DNA of 26,814 bases, from NCBI GenBank assembly GCA_947374705.1, contig CANCDA010000010.1:1-26814 (forward strand). The letters are read 5' to 3'. Each line of letters begins with the position of its first letter. The first letter of the stretch is position 1. The DNA is from Comamonadaceae bacterium (lineage in GTDB: Bacteria > Pseudomonadota > Gammaproteobacteria > Burkholderiales > Burkholderiaceae_C). Shown in pieces: positions 19,918-26,814 of this stretch. A program made the translations under genes and the position numbers. The notes beneath the pieces were generated by a model. The model did not search any database. It had not been told where the DNA came from and saw only the letters and a program-made list of their open reading frames with translations.

Positions 19918-20823
19918 TTACCCCCGACGTTTACCCCGCGTCCCCAAACGCGTACGCAACTCCCCCACCGCTTTCAAGCCGGCTTCGTAACCCGCCTGGA
20001 TCAGGTCTTTGCGGGCTGAGAAATCAGTGCTGACAAAGCGCAGGGTGTCGGGGCGGATCATGAAGTCGGCCGTTTGTGCTTCTAGCGCCGTGATAGAGCG
20101 GCCCATGATCTCAAACGATTGCAGCAGCACCTCATACAGGCCACTGTGCACGTTGTTGCTGGGCTTGCTGCCCACGTCCACGCCAATCACAAAATCTGCG
20201 CCCAGCGAGCGGGCGGCTTTGACGGGCAGTGGGCTCACCAAACTGCCATCGACCAATTCAACACCACCAATCACGGCCGGCACAAACACGCCGGGAATGG
20301 AGCACGAGGCACGCACGGCCGCGCCGGTGTCACCCGTGCGCAGCGTGACGGTTTCACCGGTTTTAAGGTTGCTGGCCACGGCGGCAAAAGGCAGCTTCAA
20401 GCGCTCCATGGGCGCGCCTTTGACGAAGTCGTTGACCAACTTCTGCAAGGCGTCACCCGCGAACATGCCGCGCTTGGAAGCGCTGGAAAAATCGGCCACT
20501 TCGACATCGCGCAACTTGAGGGCGACTTCTTCCATTTGCCACGGTGTGAAGCCTGCGGCATAGAACACGCCGACCAAAGAGCCCGCACTGGTGCCGGCCA
20601 CCACGTCGGCTTTGAAACCCGCCTCATCCAAGGCTTTGAGCACACCGATATGGGCAAAGCCACGGGCCGAACCGGCCCCCAAGGCCAGTCCGATCTTGCC
20701 AGGAGCAGCGGCATGGGACGCGCTGGTGGTACTCGCCGCTGAGCGTGAGGCGGGGGCTTGTGACAGTGCAACGCTGCTGCTGGCCGCCAGGGCCAAGCCA
20801 GCGGTGAAATCTCGACGGTTCAT
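19918..20823 (-). CDS. Patatin-like phospholipase with twin-arginine-type signal
   Basis: 301 residues from the ATG at 20823 (a longer frame would run into the upstream gene). The start MNRRDFTAGLALAASSSVAL looks like a Tat or Sec signal, so the enzyme is probably exported. Patatin features are the oxyanion loop G49-A-G-S-A-R-G55, the nucleophile elbow G77-T-S79-A-G and the catalytic D192-G. The family hydrolyses acyl esters of phospholipids. Its start overlaps the stop of the OmpA-like gene (ATGA), so the two form an operon. It is convergent with the SNF2 gene across 31 bases, with no clear terminator. Confidence 0.9.
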   Translation of the reverse strand: MNRRDFTAGLALAASSSVALSQAPASRSAASTTSASHAAAPGKIGLALGAGSARGFAHIGVLKALDEAGFKADVVAGTSAGSLVGVFYAAGFTPWQMEEVALKLRDVEVADFSSASKRGMFAGDALQKLVNDFVKGAPMERLKLPFAAVASNLKTGETVTLRTGDTGAAVRASCSIPGVFVPAVIGGVELVDGSLVSPLPVKAARSLGADFVIGVDVGSKPSNNVHSGLYEVLLQSFEIMGRSITALEAQTADFMIRPDTLRFVSTDFSARKDLIQAGYEAGLKAVGELRTRLGTRGKRRG

Positions 20824-21461
20824 GACTTGCTTTCTACAGGTTTGACCAAGCCTTGCTCGATCATTGTCTTCAACTTGCCCCACGCCGACTCAAAGGCATT
20901 GGTGGGCTCGCCTTGGGTGATGGCTTCAATTTTTTCGTCGAGAATCAATATCTCGACACGCCGGTTGAGTTGGCGGCCATCCGGCGTTGCGTTGGAGGCC
21001 ACCGGCCGGTTGAAGGCATAACCCGCAGCACTCAGTCGCTCCGCAGGAACACCACGGTCTTCAAGCGCCTTGAGCAATGAGGTGGCCCGGGCCATGGACA
21101 GCGCTTGATTGGTGGCCAATGCGCCCACGTTGTCGGTGTGCCCTTCAATCGACACTTTTTTGGCGGTCTTGGTTTTGAGCAAATGCGTCACGCGCTCCAG
21201 ATAAGGTTGGGCCTCTGCCACTTTGAATTCCGCCTTGCCAATGTCAAACAACACGGTGCTGGGCAAGAAGATTTGCACACCACGCGCTGACTGCTCAATC
21301 GGCAAGATCGGGCCACGGTAGTCAACGACGGGCGTGACAACGGTCGGGGGCGGTGCCGGTGGTGTTTGGCAGGCCGCCAGTCCCAGGCAAAGCGCCATAC
21401 AACCCAGCACATTGGACAAGCGCGTGCGCCGTTTTGGCTTGGGTGATTTCAAGGTGAACAT
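20820..21461 (-). CDS. OmpA-family outer-membrane lipoprotein
   Basis: 213 residues. A basic start is followed by a hydrophobic stretch ending in the lipobox L-G-L-A-A-C, then a Pro-rich linker. The C-terminal OmpA peptidoglycan-binding domain is clear: VLFDIGKAEF, then IEGHTDNVGALATNQALSMA with R-A, and LNRRVEIL. It is expected to be anchored in the outer membrane and bind peptidoglycan. It is co-transcribed with the patatin gene through a 4-base overlap and divergent from the LysM-FecR gene. Confidence 0.9.
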   Translation of the reverse strand: MFTLKSPKPKRRTRLSNVLGCMALCLGLAACQTPPAPPPTVVTPVVDYRGPILPIEQSARGVQIFLPSTVLFDIGKAEFKVAEAQPYLERVTHLLKTKTAKKVSIEGHTDNVGALATNQALSMARATSLLKALEDRGVPAERLSAAGYAFNRPVASNATPDGRQLNRRVEILILDEKIEAITQGEPTNAFESAWGKLKTMIEQGLVKPVESKS

Positions 21462-21694
21462 GTGAGCCCCATTGACGGTGAAAGAACAAAAGTGCGCAGA
21501 TGTTAAGTTTGAAAAACACCTGCCAAGAATTTCAAACCCCTCAGACTGCCTACAAAGTCACAGAACTGAAAAAGGAATGCGCACGATGACGTGCGAGGCC
21601 CGCTTGACGCGTGCACCGCTCTGGGCGTGCGCCCGTTACACTTGCTATGAAATTCATCTGCGCACTGCCCCGCACATCGCATCAGGAGAGACGT

Positions 21695-23353
21695 ATGTCC
21701 TTGCCTTCTTTTTCCGACTTCCGCAAGCGCACGCTCTTGCCGCTACTGGCATGGCTGTGCCTGCCCTTGGCGCAGGCGGCCCCTCCCCCAGAGGCCGACT
21801 GGATTTACTTGGTCAAACCCGGTGACACGCTGAGCCAAATCAGCCAAACTTATCTGATCAGCACCAAAAAATGGCCCGGGCTACAAAAAGATAACCGGGT
21901 GGGCGAGCCCAGACAACTCACGCCCGGCACGCAGTTGCGATTGCCCATTGCCTTGTTGAAACGCGAGGCTGTCGATGCCGAGGTGCTCAATCTTCAAGGC
22001 CCTGTCACGCGAACCCCTTTGAACGGCGCGACGCAAGCTCTGGACAAAGCCACGCGCCTACTCACCGGTGACACGATTGACACGGGCGTGGATGCCACCG
22101 TCTCCATCAAGTTCATTGATGGCTCACGCCTGCTGCTCACCCCCAAGAGCCGCTTGGTTTTGTCAGAAATGGTGATCCTGGGCAAATCCGGCGTGGCGCA
22201 AACCGTGATGGAGCTCCAGCAAGGCGCTTTGGACACGCGTGTGGCCAAACAATCGCCCACGGCGGGACGTTATGAAGTTAAAACTCGTGCGGTGAATTTG
22301 GCCGTGCGTGGCACTGATTTCCGCGCCAGTGTTGACCCGGCGGATCAAGTCGGTCGCAATGAAGTGCTGGAGGGTGCTGTACAAGCCAGCGCCGCCGGGA
22401 CTCCGGTATTGGTGCCTGCTGGGTTTGGCACCTCTGCTGCGCCCGGAAAACCCGCCAGCCCCCCCGTGGCCCTGCTGGTTGCGCCCGATTTGAGTGGTGT
22501 TGATAAACGCCTAGAGCGCGTGCCACCCCGCTTTCAATGGGCCGCTTTGAGTGGTGCAACACGTTACCGCGCGCAGATTTTTGCCGACAAAACCTTTGAA
22601 CGTCTCTTGCTCGATGGCGTGTTTACTACGCCTGGTGCCAAATGGACGGATCTGCCCGATGGACGCTACGTGTTGCGGGTGCGTGGCGTCGATCAGGGTG
22701 GCCTTGAGGGCTTGAACGCAGATCAAGAATTCGTCCTCAAAGCCCGACCCGAGGCCCCATTCATCAGTGAGCCGCTTGAAGGTGCCAAATCCTACGGACC
22801 AACGGCCAAGCTGCGCTGGAGCAACTCGGTGGTCGCGCAGGCCTACCATGTGCAGGTCTCGGCCCAGGCCGATTTTTCAAGCCTGGTCGCCGACCTGCCT
22901 GCCGTGGCGGGCACCGAGCAAACCGTCACATTGGAACCCGGCAAGCACTACTGGCGCGTGGCCTCTATCGCTGCGGGGGCGGACCATGGCCCGTTTGGCG
23001 ACACTCAAAGTTTCACCCAACGCAAAATTCCAGACAGCCCCCAAGTCGAAGCACCCGGCATGGATGAAAAACAGCTCACCTTTCACTGGCGTGCGGGCGA
23101 TGCTGGGGCCAAATACCAACTTCAGCTAGCGAACGAACTGAGCTTCTCCAAACCCTTGGTAGATCGCCTGCTACCTGAAAATCAAACGCAAGCTCAAGTG
23201 GATCGACCTGCGCCTGGCACCTACTACATGCGGATCAAGACGATTGACGTCGATGGTTTTGCCGGCCCGTTTGGGACGCCTCAGCAAATTGTCGTTCCGG
23301 ATGATCCCAAACCCTGGCGTTTCTTGCCCCTCTTGTTGCCGCTCCTGCTCTGA
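21695..23353 (+). CDS. Exported LysM - FecR domain protein
   Basis: 552 residues from the ATG at 21695, chosen because GGAGAG lies at 21685-21690 and a signal peptide (LLPLLAWLCLPLAQA) follows at once. An in-frame ATG 84 bases upstream gives a non-signal tail. Domains in order: LysM at about 37-84 (YLVKPGDTLSQISQTYL), FecR at about 120-232 (GDTIDTGVDATVSIKFIDGS, then TRAVNLAVRGTDF), and several beta-rich FN3-like modules to about 530. The end is a short hydrophobic tail (W-R-F-L-P-L-L-L-P-L-L-L). It is periplasmic or envelope-associated and binds glycan. In many betaproteobacteria such genes stand next to CHASE2 cyclases, and a CHASE2 gene follows here after 44 bases. Confidence 0.88.
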   Translation: MSLPSFSDFRKRTLLPLLAWLCLPLAQAAPPPEADWIYLVKPGDTLSQISQTYLISTKKWPGLQKDNRVGEPRQLTPGTQLRLPIALLKREAVDAEVLNLQGPVTRTPLNGATQALDKATRLLTGDTIDTGVDATVSIKFIDGSRLLLTPKSRLVLSEMVILGKSGVAQTVMELQQGALDTRVAKQSPTAGRYEVKTRAVNLAVRGTDFRASVDPADQVGRNEVLEGAVQASAAGTPVLVPAGFGTSAAPGKPASPPVALLVAPDLSGVDKRLERVPPRFQWAALSGATRYRAQIFADKTFERLLLDGVFTTPGAKWTDLPDGRYVLRVRGVDQGGLEGLNADQEFVLKARPEAPFISEPLEGAKSYGPTAKLRWSNSVVAQAYHVQVSAQADFSSLVADLPAVAGTEQTVTLEPGKHYWRVASIAAGADHGPFGDTQSFTQRKIPDSPQVEAPGMDEKQLTFHWRAGDAGAKYQLQLANELSFSKPLVDRLLPENQTQAQVDRPAPGTYYMRIKTIDVDGFAGPFGTPQQIVVPDDPKPWRFLPLLLPLLL

Positions 23354-23397
23354 GCACAAGCGTTCTTCATGTGATCTGACTTGCACTGGGGCCCAGC

Positions 23398-24645
23398 GTG
23401 TCTGCCTTACTAACCCGTTTTTGCCAGGTGGCCTGGATACCCTTGAGCGCCTTGGCACTGGCCTGGGGTTTGAGTGCAACACCGCTGCTCCATCGACTGG
23501 AAGGATTGGCGTTGGACGCGCAACTGCGACTGGCAGCCCAGGAGCATCACTTCACTGAAGCGCTGGTCATCGACATTGACGACGCCTCGCTGGACGCCAT
23601 GAAGCCCTACTTCGGCAACTGGCCCTACCCCCGCGACACCTACGGCTTGCTGGTGGACTACCTGACGGAGATGGGCGCGCGCGCGGTCGCGTTTGACTTG
23701 GTTCTTTTTGACCAACGACCCGGCGACGAGGCCTTTCGGGACTCCATTCACCGCAACGCCAACGTGGTGCTCGCCACCGCTGCACGGCTGGATGCCCCGG
23801 TACAGAAAGCGACGGCGAACGCCTCCATGCAAGACTTGACGTGGTTGCCCCCCACCGAGTTGCGCCTGGAGTCCTGGCCCTCGGTTCAGCCGCCCCTCCC
23901 CTTGTTCACACAGTCCGCTCCAAGCTACGCCCACTTGGGTGTGGTGTCGGCCATTCCCGAATCGGACGGCTTGCTGCGGCGCATCCCCTTGTTCCATCGC
24001 TTTGGAGAGCAGGTGCTCCCGGCCATTTCATTGGCCGCCCATTTCCCGAAAGAGCCGCGCCCCTCGGCGCGCATGAACTCGCCCACCTCGGTACAAGTCG
24101 GGCCGCTGAATATCCCTGTGGACAAAGACGGGGCCATGCATTTGTACTTTCCCAGCAATCACGATCCCGTGGTCAGCCTGCCTTTCGAACGCGTGGCTCA
24201 AGCCATGCTGGGTGCCCAAGGCAAGGTGCTGAACGCGCAGACCTTTCGCGGAAAAACCATCTTTGTCGGAAGCACCGCCTTCTTCACCGACCGCGTCCTC
24301 ACCCCTGTGGGTGAAATGAAAGGCGTCAATGTGCTGGCATTGATCCACCAGTCTTTAGCGCAAGGTTTGCTGCTCAAGGCCTCTAACGCCTTGGTCTGCG
24401 GCCTGCTGCTATGGGTCGCCTTGCTGCCCGCTCTGGGCTTGCTCATCTGGCCGCAGCGCCGCATGGCCAGTGCTACAGGCGTGGCGCTTGCAGGGGGTGG
24501 TTTGGTGTATGCCTGCCATTTCGTACTGCTGTACCTGTGGCATCAAGAAAGTGCGCTGTTGCTGCCACTGTTGGTGGTGGCTTTCACGCTGCTGCTGGAG
24601 AACATACGCGCTCTGCGCCAGTGCGCGAAGGGGGCGGCGTATTAA
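23398..24645 (+). CDS. CHASE2 sensor membrane protein without output domain
   Basis: 415 residues from a GTG. One N-terminal transmembrane helix (about 12-30) is followed by a periplasmic CHASE2 domain: LVIDIDDASLDAMKPYFGNW, then RAVAFDLVLFDQRPGDEAF, and later TFRGKTIFVGSTAFFTDRVL. Three C-terminal helices lie at about 331-351, 356-381 and 385-402. CHASE2 normally ends in an adenylate or guanylate cyclase, kinase or GGDEF domain. Here the protein stops 13 residues after the last helix, so it lacks any catalytic output and may work through a partner, perhaps the LysM-FecR protein. Its TAA overlaps the ptsI TAA on the other strand. Confidence 0.87.
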   Translation: MSALLTRFCQVAWIPLSALALAWGLSATPLLHRLEGLALDAQLRLAAQEHHFTEALVIDIDDASLDAMKPYFGNWPYPRDTYGLLVDYLTEMGARAVAFDLVLFDQRPGDEAFRDSIHRNANVVLATAARLDAPVQKATANASMQDLTWLPPTELRLESWPSVQPPLPLFTQSAPSYAHLGVVSAIPESDGLLRRIPLFHRFGEQVLPAISLAAHFPKEPRPSARMNSPTSVQVGPLNIPVDKDGAMHLYFPSNHDPVVSLPFERVAQAMLGAQGKVLNAQTFRGKTIFVGSTAFFTDRVLTPVGEMKGVNVLALIHQSLAQGLLLKASNALVCGLLLWVALLPALGLLIWPQRRMASATGVALAGGGLVYACHFVLLYLWHQESALLLPLLVVAFTLLLENIRALRQCAKGAAY

Positions 24646-26408
24646 CCCGCCAACAGCGTGGCAGGCTCTTCATGGGCCAGCACCATTTGGGCCCAGTCTT
24701 GCAACTGGCCAATATCCGCGTTCAACACGGCTTGTTTGACCGCCAGGATTTGGGAGGGGTGCATGGAAAAACTGCGCAAACCCAAACCCAGCAAGAGCCG
24801 GGTCATGGTCACGTCACCCGCCATTTCGCCACACACACTCACCTCTTTGCCTTGCGCCCGACCTTCGGCAATCGTGTCGGCCACGAGCCGCAGTACGGCA
24901 GGGTGCGCCGGGTCGAACAGATGTGAGACCGTTTCATCCGCCCGGTCAATGGCCAAGGTGTACTGGATGAGGTCGTTGGTACCGATGGAGAGGAAGTCGA
25001 AGTACTTCAAAAACATTTTCAGTGTCAAGGCAGCGGCCGGAATTTCAATCATGGCGCCAAGTTCGATGTCCCCAAACGCCAGCCCCGACTTTTCAAGCTC
25101 GGTCTTGGCCTGGGCCAGCAAGGCGCGCGTTTGACGAATCTCGCTCAGGTGCGCCAACATCGGTATCAGCATCTTGACGGGCCCATGCGCCGCCGCTCGC
25201 AAAATAGCACGCAACTGGGTGAGGAACATGGGCGGATCGGTCAAGCTCCAACGAATGGCGCGCAAGCCCAGCGCTGGGTTCAGGTGCGACTCCAGCTTGA
25301 GTGCGCCGTCCAGCGGTTTGTCGGCTCCGACATCGACCGTGCGTATGGTCACCGGCAAGCCTTGCATGCCTTCCACCGCAAGACGGTAGGCCTGGTACTG
25401 CTCTTCTTCGTCAGGCAGCCGATCCAGCCGCCCCATGAACAAAAACTCGCTGCGAAACAAACCCACACCCACAGCACCCGATGCCAGGGCGGTGGCGGCA
25501 TCGTCGGGGCGTTCGATATTGGCCAGCAAGTCCACCACGTGACCATCCAGCGAGATGGCCGGCAGCTCGCGCACATTCGACAGCTGAAGTCGATCCTGAA
25601 TGAACTGGCGCTGCTTGAGCTGGTATTCGGCCAAGATGATGGGCGAGGGGTCCACGATCACCACCCCGGCATCGCCATCAATGATGATCCAGTCGTCTTG
25701 CCGCACCAGTTGACTGCTCGCCCGTGCACCCACTACAGCGGGGATGCCCATGCTGCGTGCCACGATGGCGGTGTGCGAGGTCTTGCCCCCCACATCGGTG
25801 ACAAAGCCCGTGAACACGCCTTGCTTGAACTCCAGCATGTCGGACGGGGACAGATCGTGCGCCACCAGCACCAAGGGCACGTCAGCACTGTCTGCACTGG
25901 TCTGAACGGGCTTGGGTTGCGCCAATGCGCTTAACTTCGTGGTCGCGTCGTGGGCTTGACCCTGCATGACACGCAAGAGTTTTTCCACGATTTGTTCGAG
26001 ATCGACTTTGCGCTCACGCAAGTACGCATCCTCCATCTCGTCAAACTGGCGCGAGATCACCTCCAACTGCGTTAACAAAGCCCACTCGGCGTTGTAGAGA
26101 CGATCTGTGATGGCGTCTTTCACGCCTTTGACCAACTCCTCATCTTGCAGCAGCATGAGGTGAACGTCGAGCAGGGCTTTGAGCTCATGCGGCGTGTCCT
26201 TGGGGCCCATGAGCGAGATGCTGTGTTGCATCCGGTGCATTTCTTCGATCACGGCATCGCGCGCACGGCGGATGCGTTCAATTTCTACATTCACTGCACC
26301 CGGCTCAATGAAGTAATGCGCCACATTCACCCGGCTGGCTGCCACCACCACGGCCCGCCCGATGGCAATGCCGCCACCCACCGCCAGGCCATGCAGGGAG
26401 AAGGTCAT
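24642..26408 (-). CDS. ptsI: PTS Enzyme I (phosphoenolpyruvate-protein phosphotransferase)
   Basis: 588 residues. The phosphorylated His212 lies in GGKTSHTAIVARSMGIPAVVG minus its last base position, the PEP-utiliser swivelling domain. The C-terminal TIM-barrel shows RSEFLFMGR, SIGTNDLIQYTLAIDR and the catalytic Cys526 in SVCGEMAGD. It takes phosphate from PEP and passes it to HPr His15. The ATG overlaps the ptsH stop (ATGA). In betaproteobacteria with only EIIA-Man, HPr and EI, the system is thought to be regulatory rather than sugar-transporting. It is convergent with the CHASE2 gene, sharing a TTAA with its stop codon. Confidence 0.95.
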   Translation of the reverse strand: MTFSLHGLAVGGGIAIGRAVVVAASRVNVAHYFIEPGAVNVEIERIRRARDAVIEEMHRMQHSISLMGPKDTPHELKALLDVHLMLLQDEELVKGVKDAITDRLYNAEWALLTQLEVISRQFDEMEDAYLRERKVDLEQIVEKLLRVMQGQAHDATTKLSALAQPKPVQTSADSADVPLVLVAHDLSPSDMLEFKQGVFTGFVTDVGGKTSHTAIVARSMGIPAVVGARASSQLVRQDDWIIIDGDAGVVIVDPSPIILAEYQLKQRQFIQDRLQLSNVRELPAISLDGHVVDLLANIERPDDAATALASGAVGVGLFRSEFLFMGRLDRLPDEEEQYQAYRLAVEGMQGLPVTIRTVDVGADKPLDGALKLESHLNPALGLRAIRWSLTDPPMFLTQLRAILRAAAHGPVKMLIPMLAHLSEIRQTRALLAQAKTELEKSGLAFGDIELGAMIEIPAAALTLKMFLKYFDFLSIGTNDLIQYTLAIDRADETVSHLFDPAHPAVLRLVADTIAEGRAQGKEVSVCGEMAGDVTMTRLLLGLGLRSFSMHPSQILAVKQAVLNADIGQLQDWAQMVLAHEEPATLLAG

Positions 26409-26674
26409 TCCCCTTCTCCAAATTTGTCGTTGATCAAGCTGGTGAGCGCCAGCATGGCCTCTTGCTCTCGCTCACCGAGGGTTTCAATCTCCACCGACGT
26501 GCCCAGGCCTGCGGCCAACATCATCACACCCATGATGCTTTTGGCGTTCACGCGGCGCTCACCCTTTGTAATCCAGACCTCACAAGGGAAGCTGCCCGCC
26601 AGTTTGGTGAGCTTGGCCGAGGCGCGTGCGTGCAGCCCCAATTTGTTGCTGATGGTGATGGTTTCCAAGCTCAT
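26405..26674 (-). CDS. ptsH: Phosphocarrier protein HPr
   Basis: 89 residues from the ATG at 26674, preceded by GGGGA. The active His15 lies in KLGLHARAS and the regulatory Ser46 in NAKSIMGVMML, so both the PEP-dependent site and the HPrK-type site are present. A longer in-frame reading upstream would be inside the EIIA gene and is not HPr-like. It overlaps genes on both sides by four bases. Confidence 0.95.
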   Translation of the reverse strand: MSLETITISNKLGLHARASAKLTKLAGSFPCEVWITKGERRVNAKSIMGVMMLAAGLGTSVEIETLGEREQEAMLALTSLINDKFGEGE

Positions 26675-26814
26675 TTTTGTTCCCCTTTGGTGTTCAGCGT
26701 TTGCGCTATTTTGGCATCGACTTGCAGGATGCCCTGCACACCACCGTGCAGGGCTTTTTCCATCAACACGTTCAAGGGCTCGTGCTGATACGCCACCGCA
26801 CGCCACAGCATGGG
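26671..26814 (-). CDS. PTS EIIA component, mannose family, C-terminal end (partial)
   Basis: The last 47 codons are visible, reading PMLWRAVAYQHEPLNVLMEK and then A-L-H-G-G-V-Q-G-I-L. This matches the C-terminus of EIIA-Man/ManX-type proteins (NLPMLLRAL...L...A..GG..GI). It accepts phosphate from HPr. Its stop overlaps the ptsH start (ATGA). The catalytic histidine lies outside the window. Confidence 0.82.
   Translation of the reverse strand, partial: PMLWRAVAYQHEPLNVLMEKALHGGVQGILQVDAKIAQTLNTKGEQK

Noticed and set aside
21611..21694. Longer N-terminus for the LysM-FecR protein
   Set aside because: The signal peptide and the GGAGAG site fit the ATG at 21695. The extension would bury the signal peptide.
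1..26814. CRISPR array, tRNA or rRNA genes
   Set aside because: No regularly spaced direct repeats, no cloverleaf-like sequence and no rRNA motifs were seen by reading the window.

Overview
The window looks like a betaproteobacterial (Burkholderiales, probably Comamonadaceae) chromosome segment. It is GC-rich. It carries an S-adenosylhomocysteine (SAH) riboswitch in front of ahcY, a minimal EIIA-Man/HPr/Enzyme I phosphotransferase cluster, a ybeD/lipB/lipA lipoate locus, and several copies of a short AT-rich repeat of a kind common in Comamonadaceae. The genus assignment is inference only.

Layout. Bases 1-119 (minus) are the start of ahcY, preceded by a SAH riboswitch whose 5' half and promoter lie inside the end of a lysR-type gene (263-1264, minus). 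Divergent from lysR are mmsA (1356-2867) and a GMC flavin oxidoreductase (2889-4619), a likely catabolic unit for valine-type or other short branched substrates. Next come corA (4731-5717) and ybeD/DUF493 (5725-5994).

Between ybeD and lipB, which are normally neighbours, sits an accessory defence island of about 8.6 kb (5995-14583). Its order is a class II Fic protein with C-terminal winged helix, a type III-like Mod methyltransferase, an ABC-type AAA ATPase translationally coupled to a DUF4276/TOPRIM-like protein (an OLD/PARIS-like pair), a small PBECR-nuclease-like ORF, a 351-base region with no convincing gene, and a Res helicase-nuclease. The ATPase pair and the middle of mod are visibly less GC-rich than the rest. 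The res stop codon overlaps the lipB start (ATGA), so lipB-lipA expression is now tied to the island. This nested arrangement is the most interesting candidate system in the window.

Downstream lie lipB (14580-15287), lipA (15320-16312) and a SWIM-SNF2 helicase (16374-19886). A minus-strand OmpA-type lipoprotein/patatin pair (19918-21461) is divergent from a LysM-FecR protein (21695-23353) and a CHASE2 membrane protein lacking an output domain (23398-24645). The window ends with the minus-strand PTS operon EIIA-Man (partial) - ptsH - ptsI, in which every junction is a 4-base ATGA overlap.

Two kinds of small repeat are scattered through the window and have been taken into reading frames. One is a REP-like 25-base palindromic element, three copies, all inside mod. 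The other is an AT-rich element in lysR, mod and res and in the leader of the SNF2 gene.
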